Of a stretch of DNA of 64,000 nucleotides, positions 43,731 through 54,322 are shown in pieces. The notes beneath the pieces were generated by a model. That model saw nothing but the letters and a program-made list of their open reading frames with translations. It did not search any database and was not told the origin of the DNA. Positions within the stretch are counted from its first letter, which is position 1; each line of letters opens with the position of its first letter. This DNA comes from Lysobacteraceae bacterium NML91-0213. Lineage in GTDB: Bacteria; Pseudomonadota; Gammaproteobacteria; Xanthomonadales; Xanthomonadaceae. The position numbers and the translations under genes are program-made. The stretch lies in the NCBI GenBank assembly GCA_002798175.1, contig NWQL01000003.1, forward strand, positions 62,001 to 126,000. Reading direction: 5' to 3'.

Positions 43731-44696
43731 CTAGTCGCCGCTCCAGCTCCGGAGCAGTTCCGCGCGCGGGCCGTTGACCGGGCCGGCCCAGCCTTCGCTG
43801 TCCAGGCCGGCATCGGCGAACGCAGCGCGCATCGCCTGCAACGCACGCTGCGCATCCTCGCGCGACGCGAACCAGCCGAAGACGCTCGGGCCGGCGCCGG
43901 ACAGGCTCGCCCCCAGCGCGTGGTGGTCCAGCGCCGCCGCCTTGACCGCGGCAAAGCCGGGCACCAGCGGCGCGCGGCGCGGTTCGACCAGGATGTCCTT
44001 CAGGCCCGCCGCGATCAGCGCGTGGTCGCCCTGCGCCAGTCCGGTCAGGAACAGCGCGAGATGGGTGCCATGGCGCACCACCTGCGCCAGCGGATAGGGT
44101 TCGGCCAGCACCGCGCGGGCATGGCGGGTCTCCAGCACGAAATGCGGATGCACCACCGCACACCAGAGTTCCGGCGCATCCAGCGGCAGCAGCAGGTCCG
44201 GCGTTGCCAGGGCGACGCCGCCGGTGAGCATCGGGCCGACGTTGTCGCCCTGCACGCTGTCGGTGGCCACGGCCTCGCCGGCCAGCGCATGGGGGTACAG
44301 CGCCATCCGCGGCAGCGGCACATCGAGGAGCGCGTTGCCGGCCACCACCGCCGCGACGGCAGAGGCCGCAGACCCGCCGAGGCCGGAGCCGAGCGCGATG
44401 CCCTTGTGCAGTTCCAGCTCGAAGCCATGGCGCGCGCCTGCAGCCTCGAGCAACGACAGCAACGCGCGTCCGGCGGTGTTGCGCGCGGCATCGAGCGGCA
44501 GTGTCGACGCGCCGGGGGCGTCGCCATGGATCGCGGTGATGCGCACGCCCGGGGCCGCCACGCGCTGCACGATGGCGCGGTCACCCGGGCCATGGATGGT
44601 GTGGCCGAGCAGGTCGAAGCCTACGCCGATATTGCCGACGCCCGCGGGCGAGAAGGCTTCGGCACGGGTGGGTGGTCGGGTTGCGCTGGATGTCAT
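43731..44696 (-). CDS. thrB: Homoserine kinase ThrB (GHMP kinase family)
   Basis: 321 residues. GHMP motifs are present: the N-terminal AFSPAGVGNIGVGFDLLGH, the ATP loop IALGSGLGGSAASAVAAV and the C-terminal ALGASLSGAGPSVFGWF. This set and the length fit homoserine kinase, which phosphorylates homoserine for threonine synthesis. ATG at 44696 (complement) was chosen; the frame is open further upstream. It stands alone here, divergent from thiC and without thrA or thrC in the window, so a different GHMP substrate cannot be excluded. Confidence 0.88.
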   Translation of the reverse strand: MTSSATRPPTRAEAFSPAGVGNIGVGFDLLGHTIHGPGDRAIVQRVAAPGVRITAIHGDAPGASTLPLDAARNTAGRALLSLLEAAGARHGFELELHKGIALGSGLGGSAASAVAAVVAGNALLDVPLPRMALYPHALAGEAVATDSVQGDNVGPMLTGGVALATPDLLLPLDAPELWCAVVHPHFVLETRHARAVLAEPYPLAQVVRHGTHLALFLTGLAQGDHALIAAGLKDILVEPRRAPLVPGFAAVKAAALDHHALGASLSGAGPSVFGWFASREDAQRALQAMRAAFADAGLDSEGWAGPVNGPRAELLRSWSGD

Positions 44697-44826
44697 CGGT
44701 ACATTCTGGGCCCGGCGGGGCCGCTGCGCAGCAGCAAGGCACCGTTGCACGCGGCTGCTGCCGGCGCTGTTCTGCGTGGGTGCCGTCCGGCTGGCCTTTG
44801 CGCGGTGGCCATGCTCCAATCGCCGC

Positions 44827-46873
<2,047 letters not shown>

Positions 46874-46892
46874 TGCCAACCGGTGCTGAATG

Positions 46893-46930
46893 CCGGTGGC
46901 GCCGTCGCATGGGCTCGACGGCGCTACCGG
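46893..46930 (+). terminator. Strong 15-bp hairpin after thiC
   Basis: CCGGTGGCGCCGTCG (46893-46907) pairs completely with CGACGGCGCTACCGG (46916-46930), one pair being G-U, around an 8-base loop, 20 bases after the thiC stop. No T-run follows. Likely transcript end or 3' stabiliser of thiC. Confidence 0.55.
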
Positions 46931-46997
46931 TACGGTCATGCCACGGAGCGGCGCGGCCGCCCGTCCCAGCCCGCCGGTGCCATCCAGGAGAACCGCC

Positions 46998-47591
46998 ATG
47001 CGTACCCCCCGTCGTCCCGCCGCCTGGCTCTTGGGCCTGTGCGCGCTCGTCCTGCTCGCCGGCTGCGCGACCGGCCCCCGGGTCAGTACCGAGGCCGACC
47101 CGCGTGCCGATTTCTCGCAGTACCGGACCTGGGCCTTCTACACGCCGCTCGCGCTGGAGAGCCAGGGGTACGAGACCGCCACCAGCGAAGTCGCGAAGGC
47201 GGCCATCCGCGCGCAGATGGAAAGCCGCGGCTACCGCTACCAGCCGCAGGACCCGGACATCTGGGTCAACGTCAACGCCTACCTGCAGCGGCGCACTGAC
47301 GTCTCCACCACGCCGACCGTCGACTACGCCTACTACTACAGCTATCGCGGGCGCGGCTACGTGGCGGTGCCGTACTGGAACGAACGCACCCACGTGCACC
47401 GCTACACCGAGGGTACGATGAACGTGGACATCATCGACCGCCGCCAGAACCGGCTGGTGTGGGAGGGAATCGCGGTTGGCCGGGTGGGCCGGAACAGCCC
47501 CGCCGAGCGCGATGCCCGGGTCAACGCGACGATCGCCGAGATCTTCGCGCGTTACCCGCACCGGGTGGGCGGCACCTCCTCCGCCATGTAG
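46998..47591 (+). CDS. DUF4136 lipoprotein
   Basis: 197 residues. Start ATG 46998 is preceded by AGGAG (46986-46990). The signal segment ends in a lipobox (LVLLAGCATG). The mature part matches DUF4136: DFSQYRTWAFY near residue 45, an IRAQMESRGYRY repeat, VNVNAYLQRRTDV and the typical terminal PAERDARVNATIAEIFARYP. A tyrosine-rich stretch (YAYYYSYRGRGY) precedes a WNERTHVHRYTEGT loop. Members are envelope lipoproteins of unknown role. The 169 bases after it hold no gene. Confidence 0.88.
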   Translation: MRTPRRPAAWLLGLCALVLLAGCATGPRVSTEADPRADFSQYRTWAFYTPLALESQGYETATSEVAKAAIRAQMESRGYRYQPQDPDIWVNVNAYLQRRTDVSTTPTVDYAYYYSYRGRGYVAVPYWNERTHVHRYTEGTMNVDIIDRRQNRLVWEGIAVGRVGRNSPAERDARVNATIAEIFARYPHRVGGTSSAM

Positions 47592-47760
47592 GCACCGGCC
47601 CCCGTATTCACGCACGCGCTGTGGTCGTCCACTGCCGCGTGCGGGAACACAGGTGTTTGTCGAACGCAAGTGTTGGATGTGCCGGATCGGTCCGTTGCCT
47701 TGTCGCTGTTCAGTCGCGGGGCGTGATCATCGCGTTCCCCTGGTACACGATTGAAAGCAG

Positions 47761-50088
47761 TTGGACGTAGTGCGCCCTGTCGATCTGGATCGCTGGCGTG
47801 TGGGCGATGCTTCGGTAGACGCGCTCACGCGCGAGGTCACGATGCCCGGTGCGCGCCGCCCGGTGCGTATCACCCCGAAGGCACTGGCTGTATTGCGCGT
47901 GCTGGCGGCGCAGCCCGGGCAAGTGGTGACGCGGCAGGCCCTGCTGGACGAGGTCTGGTCGGAAACCATGCCGACCGATGATGTCCTGACCCAGGCCATC
48001 ACCCAGCTTCGCAAGGCGTTCGGAAGCGGCGCCGGCGGTCCCGACGAGGGCCGCGCCTATATCGAGACGATCGCCAAGAGTGGCTACCGGTTGCTGCGCG
48101 ACGTGACCGTGCCGGGGCAGGATGCGGATCGCGCCGCAGTGGTGGCGTCGTCCCCGCCAACGCAGCTGCAGGGCGCGGCGCAGGCGGCGTTGCCTGACGC
48201 ACCGGTGCCGCGTGCATTGCAGGTGCATGAGCCGCGGTCCGCCCCCGCGCGACGGTGGTGGATCGCCGTGGCGGTCGCCGGTTGTCTGCTGCTTGCCGCC
48301 GTGGGCGTGGTGCTCTGGTCCGGCGTGCGCGGTCATGGTCAGGACGATGCGTCCACCGGGCCGCGGGCCACCCGCCTGATCACCTCCAGCATGGGCTTCA
48401 AGGGTTCGCCGTCGCTGTCTCCCGATGGCCGCCAGGTCGCCTATGCCGCGACTGCTGCCGATGGCGCGGCCGGCCCCGCCGGCAGCGTGATCCTCGTGCA
48501 GCCGACGCATAACGCGCCGGCCCGCGTGCTGGCGCCTGCGCCCGCGGGCACGGATGCGACCGACTCGGTGCCGCGCTGGTCGCCCGACGGTCGTGACATC
48601 GCCTTCCTGCGCCGCTCAGGCGATACGGGCTGCGCGGTCATGGTGGCCGATGTGCGCGGCAACGACGCGCGCGAAGTGGCGCGTTGCGATGGGGCGCAGA
48701 CGGTCAGTTTCGACTGGACCGCCGATGGGGCCGGCCTGCTGTTCGGCACGATGGATGGCAGGTTCGCCGCGCCCGGCCTGCGCGTGCTCGACCTGGCGAC
48801 CGGGGCCTGGCAGCCGCTCGCCTACGACCATGCGCCGGGGGCCATCGACCATGCGCCGCGGGTGTCACCGGACGGTGCCTGGATCCTGTTCGCGCGCAAC
48901 CCGCAGCTTGGCGACCTCTGGCGCGTGCCCGTAGGCGGCGGACGTGCGGAGCAGTTGACCCACCTCAACACCGAACTGCGCGGCTGGGCCTGGGCCGATG
49001 GCGGCCAGGTGGTGTTCGGCCGGCGCGTCGACTCCGAGGTGCGCCTGTACGGGCTCGATCCCCGCAGCGGCGCGATCTCGGACCTGGGCTTCGACGATGC
49101 CCAGGCGCCGTCGATGGTTCCTGCCAGCGGCGCGCTCGCATTCGTGCGCAGGAACCTGCATTTCGGCCTGTTCCGCGTCGCGGTGGATGCGTCGGGTGGC
49201 ATCGACAAGCAGCGCCTGTTCGCTTCCAACGGCCGCGACAACACCCCGGCCGTATCCCCCGATGGCGACCGGCTGGCATTCGCATCCGATCGCGCCGGAC
49301 CGTATGAACTCTGGCTGGCGGACCTGCGGGGCCAGTCCAGCCAGCCGGTGCCCGGAATCACGCCGGTGGGCAGCCATGCGCCCACCTGGTCGATCGACGG
49401 CCGGCATCTGCTGGTGGCAGGCGTCAGCGATTCCACCGACCCCGGCGCGCCGACCGTGCTCTACGAGGTGGAAGCCGCCAGCGGCGATGTCCGCCGGCTC
49501 GAGGTGCCGGTACGCAACCCGGTGCAGGCCCTGCGGCTGGATCCGCACCGGCTGGTGGTGGCCGCGCAGGCCGGCAACGGCCCGTTGCAGCTTGCTCTGC
49601 TGGTGGCCGACGAGCGTGGCTGGCGGCAGCTGCGGGCGTTGGACGATGTCTCGCATTTCCTCCATGACCCGGCGGCCGGCCGCATCCTGTTCACGCGGCT
49701 GTCCGGTGATGGGCTGTGGGAAGCGTCGATCGACCTGCACCCGGACAGCGTGCGCCAGGTGGATCCGCATCATCCGCGGCGTGTCCATTACCGTGGCTGG
49801 TCGCCATCGGTGGATGGCGCGGTCGACTACGTGGTGTCGGCACCGGGCTGCCGGACCCAGCTCAACCGCCTTGGCGGACCGGAGGGGTCCCGCCAGCTGT
49901 GCCTGAGTGCGGAGCGCCGCGCCGCCACCAGTGGGTTCAGCAGCAGCACCCGCGACGGCACGCTGTACCTGGCGATGGTGATCGACGATGGCATGGAAAT
50001 CGGCTTCACCCACCTCCCGAAGCGTCGTCCGGTGTCGACACTGGGCATCGTCAACCTGCTGAAATTCCGGGGAAAACCGGTTTCGTAA
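47761..50088 (+). CDS. Membrane-anchored OmpR-type regulator with periplasmic PD40 beta-propeller
   Basis: About 775 residues. The only starts in frame at the expected place are TTG 47761 or GTG 47770, neither with a good binding site. Residues about 10-110 are an OmpR/PhoB winged helix (VRITPKALAVLRVLAAQPGQVVTRQALLDEVW, TQAITQLRKAFG, YIETIAKSGYRLL). A membrane helix follows near 165-185 (WWIAVAVAGCLLLAAVGVVLW). The rest is a WD40/TolB-like propeller with repeated blades such as SLSPDGRQVAYAA, WSPDGRDIAFLR, VSPDGAWILFARN and VSPDGDRLAFASD. CadC-like signalling from periplasm to DNA is the likely mode. It precedes an AraC gene and a TonB-dependent receptor; the signal is unknown. Confidence 0.85.
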   Translation: MDVVRPVDLDRWRVGDASVDALTREVTMPGARRPVRITPKALAVLRVLAAQPGQVVTRQALLDEVWSETMPTDDVLTQAITQLRKAFGSGAGGPDEGRAYIETIAKSGYRLLRDVTVPGQDADRAAVVASSPPTQLQGAAQAALPDAPVPRALQVHEPRSAPARRWWIAVAVAGCLLLAAVGVVLWSGVRGHGQDDASTGPRATRLITSSMGFKGSPSLSPDGRQVAYAATAADGAAGPAGSVILVQPTHNAPARVLAPAPAGTDATDSVPRWSPDGRDIAFLRRSGDTGCAVMVADVRGNDAREVARCDGAQTVSFDWTADGAGLLFGTMDGRFAAPGLRVLDLATGAWQPLAYDHAPGAIDHAPRVSPDGAWILFARNPQLGDLWRVPVGGGRAEQLTHLNTELRGWAWADGGQVVFGRRVDSEVRLYGLDPRSGAISDLGFDDAQAPSMVPASGALAFVRRNLHFGLFRVAVDASGGIDKQRLFASNGRDNTPAVSPDGDRLAFASDRAGPYELWLADLRGQSSQPVPGITPVGSHAPTWSIDGRHLLVAGVSDSTDPGAPTVLYEVEAASGDVRRLEVPVRNPVQALRLDPHRLVVAAQAGNGPLQLALLVADERGWRQLRALDDVSHFLHDPAAGRILFTRLSGDGLWEASIDLHPDSVRQVDPHHPRRVHYRGWSPSVDGAVDYVVSAPGCRTQLNRLGGPEGSRQLCLSAERRAATSGFSSSTRDGTLYLAMVIDDGMEIGFTHLPKRRPVSTLGIVNLLKFRGKPVS

Positions 50089-50146
50089 CGGTTTCGGAAG
50101 AGTTTCCGCCAGATTTCGCACAGGATTCGGCGGGATTTCCTGAAGG
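50081..50146 (+). repeat. Six direct repeats with exact 11-bp period upstream of araC
   Basis: TTTCG, TTTCG, TTTCC, TTTCG, ATTCG and TTTCC begin at 50081, 50092, 50103, 50114, 50125 and 50136. Each 11-bp unit fits TTTCSnnnnRR (the fifth has A first). The array starts in the last codons of the propeller regulator and ends 49 bases before the araC start. Eleven is not a multiple of three, so codon structure does not explain it. OmpR/PhoB-type regulators bind direct repeats at about this spacing, and one is encoded immediately upstream. Confidence 0.8.
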
Positions 50147-50194
50147 TCGCGCGCATTACCGGCAAAACGGAGGCTCCCCACGCTGGATGCCTCC

Positions 50195-51058
50195 ATGACC
50201 ATGAGCAATGACTGGGCCGATCGCGGCCGCATGCTGCAGATCGATCTCGACGATGCCACCGTTCCGCGCCCGCACTGCGTGGGCCTGTCGCGGATGGGTG
50301 GCGCACGCGTGACCGCCGCGGCCTGCTCGGCCTGGGTGGTGCTGCGCGGCAGCGCCACGGTGGAATGCAAGGAAGGCCGCTTCCACCTGCGCCGCGGCGA
50401 GTGGATGGTGTTCGAGCGCGACTCGGTGCCGGTACTGCACACCGACGACAGCAGCCTGGTCATCGGCGTGGTGTTGCGCGGCGCCGACCTCAAGCTGCTG
50501 GAGCAGGCGGCCGACACCGTGCTGTATCCCGGCCGTGGCGCGCTGCCGGCGCGCGAACTTCGGGTGGCCCTGCAGCTGTGGCGTGCGGCGCGTGCCGATG
50601 GCAGCGCGGGCGCGCTGCGGCCGGTGCTGCTGCACATCGCGCGCTCGCAGCGCGGCCTTGCCACGCGGGTGCAGCTGTGCCCGGGTCGTTCGCGCAGCCG
50701 CAAGCGCCAGGTGTTCGGCCGCATGCAGCGCGCGCGCCTGTACCTGGAAGGGCACAACGACCGCGTGGTCCGGATCGGCGAACTCGCCGACCTCACCAAC
50801 TTCTCCAGCTGGTACTTCTCCAAGGCGTTCCAGAGCCTGTACGAGGAAAGCCCGCAGGCACTGTCGGCGCGACTGCGTCTCGAGCGTGCGGCCGAACTGT
50901 TGACCACCACGTCGATGACGGTGGGGGAAGTCGCGGCATCGTGCGGGTTCGACAACTGCTGCAGTTTCGCCCGTGCCTTCCGTGCCCGGCATGGCACCAC
51001 CGCCACCGATTACCGCGCCCGTCATGGCGGCGCGGACCGCGGGCAGGTCGCAGCCTGA
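50195..51058 (+). CDS. AraC-family transcriptional regulator
   Basis: 287 residues. The N-terminal half is a cupin-like sensor domain (AWVVLRGSATVECKEGRFHLRRGEWMVFERD). The C-terminal half is the AraC double helix-turn-helix (VVRIGELADLTNFSSWYFSKAFQSLY and TVGEVAASCGFDNCCSFARAFRARHG, with the ATDYRARH end). ATG 50195 is used; ATG 50201 is three codons inside. It stands between the membrane-anchored regulator and a TonB-dependent receptor, which it may activate. The 11-bp repeat array lies in its leader. Confidence 0.92.
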   Translation: MTMSNDWADRGRMLQIDLDDATVPRPHCVGLSRMGGARVTAAACSAWVVLRGSATVECKEGRFHLRRGEWMVFERDSVPVLHTDDSSLVIGVVLRGADLKLLEQAADTVLYPGRGALPARELRVALQLWRAARADGSAGALRPVLLHIARSQRGLATRVQLCPGRSRSRKRQVFGRMQRARLYLEGHNDRVVRIGELADLTNFSSWYFSKAFQSLYEESPQALSARLRLERAAELLTTTSMTVGEVAASCGFDNCCSFARAFRARHGTTATDYRARHGGADRGQVAA

Positions 51059-51064
51059 GCGATG

Positions 51065-51090
51065 TGTCGGCAGCCGCCGGGCAGCCGACA
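51065..51090 (+). terminator. Hairpin after araC
   Basis: TGTCGGC (51065-51071) and GCCGACA (51084-51090) pair perfectly around a 12-base loop, starting six bases after the araC stop. No T-run follows; possible terminator separating araC from the receptor gene. Confidence 0.4.
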
Positions 51091-51202
51091 TGTATGGCCT
51101 ACCTGCGTGTCCGATGGGTGACAAAAACCACTCCGGACAGATTGCGCAAAGTCATAGGGCCCGCGCTGCAAAGCATGCGCGCACACGGCGCCGTAACGTT
51201 CG

Positions 51203-51220
51203 GATGCGTCTTAACGCATC
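51203..51220. promoter_or_regulatory. Palindrome in the leader of the TonB-dependent receptor gene
   Basis: GATGCGT and ACGCATC form a perfect inverted repeat around CTTA, 28 bases before the receptor ATG. It could be an operator or a leader hairpin just before the ribosome binding site GGAGAGAG. No T-run, so not a terminator. Confidence 0.4.
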
Positions 51221-51247
51221 ACTAATGCAATTCTGGAGAGAGAATCA

Positions 51248-54085
51248 ATGAAAGCTCGCATTCCAGCGATGCGGCCGGGCCTGCTGCCTGCTGCCATCCT
51301 GACGGCGCTGCTCCCGGTCGCCGCCTCCGCGCAAGCGCAGGACGCCGCCGGTGGGGCGACCACGCTCGACCGCATCTCGGTGACGGGCTCGCGCATCCGT
51401 GGCGTCGAGATCGAGAACCAGCAGCCGATCCTTACGGTCAGCCGCCAGGACATCGAGCGCAGCGGCCATACCTCGGTCGCCGACCTGCTGCAGAACATCC
51501 CGTCGGCAGGTTCGCCGGCCATTTCCCGCGCTGACGCACTGGCGTCTGGCGAGAACGTCGGTGGCTATTACATCGACATCCGCAACATGGGCGCCAACCG
51601 CACCCTGGTGCTGCTCAACGGCGTGCGCCTGGGCGCCACCACCGGCGGCTACCAGGATCTGAGCCAGATCCCGATGGCGGCGATCGAGCGCATCGACGTC
51701 CTCAAGGACGGCGCCTCGTCGATCTACGGTTCCGACGCGATCGCGGCCGTGGTCAACGTGATCACCCGCAAGCGCTTCGAAGGTGCGGAAGCCTCCGTCC
51801 AGTACGGCCAGTACGGCCAGGGCGACGGTGCCGAGACCACCTATTCGGCAACGGTTGGCGTCGCCAACGACCGCAGCGGCATCACTGTCAGCGCCGAAGT
51901 GATGGAAGCCGACCCGGTCTACGGCGGCGACCGCTTCTTCAGCCGTTACGGCAACGCCGGCCCGGATTACCCGGGTTCGGGCTGGAGCCCGGTCAGCCAG
52001 TTCGGTTCCTGGTACGACGAAGGCACCGAGACCTGGCGCACCCTGCGTCCGGGTGGCAACCCGGCCAACGCCGCGGACTACGTCGCCATCACGCCTGCGG
52101 AGTACGCCAACTCCAACGAGCAGATGCTGGTCTCGACCGGCATGAAGCGCGAGTCGGTGTTCTCCAACATCAACTACGACCTGACCGACCGCATCACGCT
52201 CAACGCCGATCTGCTGTTCAACAAGCGCACCACCGAGCAGATGATCGCGGGCTACCCGTACCAGTCGGCCGCGTTCGGCACCCCGCTGTCGGCTGACAGC
52301 GCGTTCAACCCGGTGGGCGAGGACATCGAGTTCCGCCGTCGCCTGTGGGAAGTGCCGCGCACCACCCGCAGCGAACTCAAGACCACCCGCTTCTCCGGCG
52401 GCGTCAGCGGCTACTTCGACATCGCCGACAAGCCGTGGGACTGGGACGTCAACTACGCCTACAACCGCAATGAAGTGACCAAGACCGGCCACGGCGACGC
52501 CAGCCTGCTGGCCACCGCACAGGCGCTGGGTCCGTCCTTCATCAATGCCGACGGCATCGCGCAGTGCGGTACCGCAGCCGATCCGGTCGGCCTCGGCGAC
52601 TGCCGTCCGTGGAACCCGCTGCTGCCGTACGGCGTCGCGGGCCAGGGTTCGCTCGCCAACGCCGAGGTGCAGGACTTCCTGTTCCCGTACTACACCGACA
52701 CCGGCGAGACCAAGACCAAGATCCTGTCGGCCAACCTGAGCGGTTCGCTGCTCGAGCTGCCGGCCGGTGACCTGGGCCTCGCGGTCGGTATCGAGCACCG
52801 CAAGGACGAAGGCCGCTTCGTGCCGGACGCCTTCGCGCAGAGCGGCAACTACACCGGCCTCGCCGCCAGCACCACGCTGGGCGAGTACGAGGTGGACGAG
52901 GTCTTCCTCGAGTTCAACGTGCCGATCCTCGCGGACATGGCATTCGCCCAGGAACTGACCCTCAACATCGCGTCGCGTTATTCCGACTACAGCAACTTCG
53001 GCGACACCATCAACAGCAAGTTCGGCGTGCTGTGGCGTCCGACCGATGCGGTGGCGGTGCGTGGTACGTGGGCCGAAGGCTTCCGCGCCCCGAGCATCGA
53101 CAACCTGTACGGTGGTACCGGCGCGAGCTTCGAGTCGTACACCGATCCGTGCTCGGTCGGCGTGCCGGGCAGCGTCAACGGCAATGCGGCCTGTAACGCG
53201 GCCGGCGTGCCGGTCGGCTACGTGCAGCTCGGACAGGGCCTGGAGCCCTGCACCGCGTGGCCGTGCCAGACCCCGGACCAGTTCATCTCGGGTTCCAACC
53301 CGAACCTCGGGCCGGAGACCTCGGAGAGCATCACCGCGGGCATCGTGTACAGCCCGGAGTTCGTGGACGGCCTCGACGTGAGCGTCGACTGGTACCGCTA
53401 TGAGATCGAGAACATGATCATCTCCGACAGCGTCAATCGCATCCTGCGCGATTGCTACGTGATCGGCGATTCCAGCCGCTGTGCCGGCATCACCCGTGCG
53501 GGCGACGGCCACATCAGCAACATGTTCTATGGCCTGACCAACCTCGGCAGCATGAAGACCGAGGGCTGGGACGTCGGCCTGAAGTACCGGATGCTCGACA
53601 CCGCGTTCGGTGGCTTCCACTTCAACTGGTCGACCACCTACACCAGCAAGTACGAGACCGCCGCGCAGAACGCCGCCGGCGACAACATCATGGTGGGCCA
53701 GGTCGGCGACCCGGGGATCTTCCGCGTCAAGTCCAACCTCAACGTCAACTGGGCGATCAACGACGACTGGAACGTGGGCTGGACCACGCGTTACTACTCG
53801 GGCATCAACGATGGCTGCGTGGCCAACCGTCCGTGCTCGGAGCCGGATCGCTATGCGAATGGCGAGACGTCCCCGCGCAACCAGCTGGGCTCGAACACCT
53901 TCCACGACTTCCAGGTGGCCTACACCGCACCGTGGAACGCCACCATCTCGGTGGGCGTGGACAACGTGTTCGAGCGTGAGGCGCAGATCATGTACTCGGG
54001 TGGCAACGTGAGCACCGCGTTCCCGTACTACCCCGAGTTCGACATCGGTCGCTTCACCTACATGCGCTACGTGCAGCGCTTCTGA
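51248..54085 (+). CDS. TonB-dependent outer membrane receptor
   Basis: 945 residues from ATG 51248 with GGAGAGAG as ribosome binding site. A signal peptide (LLPAAILTALLPVAASAQAQ) is followed by the plug domain: LDRISVTGSRIRG (with an N-terminal TonB-box-like segment), TVSRQDIERSGHTSVADLLQNIPSAG, TLVLLNGVRLG and IERIDVLKDGASSIYGSDAIAAVVNVITR. The remainder is a 22-strand barrel ending in the aromatic RYVQRF. Four cysteines in the C-terminal third (PCSVG, PCTAWPC) may form loop disulfides. It resembles the large Xanthomonad receptors for glycans or peptides rather than ferrisiderophore receptors; the ligand cannot be named. A strong terminator follows. Confidence 0.94.
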   Translation: MKARIPAMRPGLLPAAILTALLPVAASAQAQDAAGGATTLDRISVTGSRIRGVEIENQQPILTVSRQDIERSGHTSVADLLQNIPSAGSPAISRADALASGENVGGYYIDIRNMGANRTLVLLNGVRLGATTGGYQDLSQIPMAAIERIDVLKDGASSIYGSDAIAAVVNVITRKRFEGAEASVQYGQYGQGDGAETTYSATVGVANDRSGITVSAEVMEADPVYGGDRFFSRYGNAGPDYPGSGWSPVSQFGSWYDEGTETWRTLRPGGNPANAADYVAITPAEYANSNEQMLVSTGMKRESVFSNINYDLTDRITLNADLLFNKRTTEQMIAGYPYQSAAFGTPLSADSAFNPVGEDIEFRRRLWEVPRTTRSELKTTRFSGGVSGYFDIADKPWDWDVNYAYNRNEVTKTGHGDASLLATAQALGPSFINADGIAQCGTAADPVGLGDCRPWNPLLPYGVAGQGSLANAEVQDFLFPYYTDTGETKTKILSANLSGSLLELPAGDLGLAVGIEHRKDEGRFVPDAFAQSGNYTGLAASTTLGEYEVDEVFLEFNVPILADMAFAQELTLNIASRYSDYSNFGDTINSKFGVLWRPTDAVAVRGTWAEGFRAPSIDNLYGGTGASFESYTDPCSVGVPGSVNGNAACNAAGVPVGYVQLGQGLEPCTAWPCQTPDQFISGSNPNLGPETSESITAGIVYSPEFVDGLDVSVDWYRYEIENMIISDSVNRILRDCYVIGDSSRCAGITRAGDGHISNMFYGLTNLGSMKTEGWDVGLKYRMLDTAFGGFHFNWSTTYTSKYETAAQNAAGDNIMVGQVGDPGIFRVKSNLNVNWAINDDWNVGWTTRYYSGINDGCVANRPCSEPDRYANGETSPRNQLGSNTFHDFQVAYTAPWNATISVGVDNVFEREAQIMYSGGNVSTAFPYYPEFDIGRFTYMRYVQRF

Positions 54086-54111
54086 TCCGCGGATCGGAAA
54101 CGTGCTGAAGG

Positions 54112-54141
54112 AGGGCGGGCCGCAAGGCCCGCCCTTTTTTT
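54112..54141 (+). terminator. Rho-independent terminator of the receptor gene
   Basis: AGGGCGGGCC and GGCCCGCCCT form a perfect 10-bp stem with a GCAA tetraloop, followed by seven Ts (54135-54141), 27 bases after the stop. A textbook terminator. The 181 bases after it, before the HDOD gene, contain nothing recognisable. Confidence 0.93.
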
Positions 54142-54322
54142 GTCTTCGCGGTGGAGCAACCCGCGTGGCCGGCGGGACGGCCACGGAAAGGCCCGGACCC
54201 GGTGCCTGCGCCCGGCCCCGCGAACCACCACGGGCGCGCAGCCGCGCGCCAGGCGTTCGCAGGGAACGCCGGGACCGGGCGGGAGGAGGTACGCGCGGCA
54301 GCCGTCGCCGCGGAGGAATCCG

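Noticed and set aside
50081..50146. CRISPR-like array
   Set aside because: The units are only 11 bp with a 5-base core; there are no spacers of 25-40 bp and no cas genes.
51203..51220. Terminator before the TonB-dependent receptor
   Set aside because: Short stem without T-run located at the promoter/leader position; an operator or leader hairpin is more likely.
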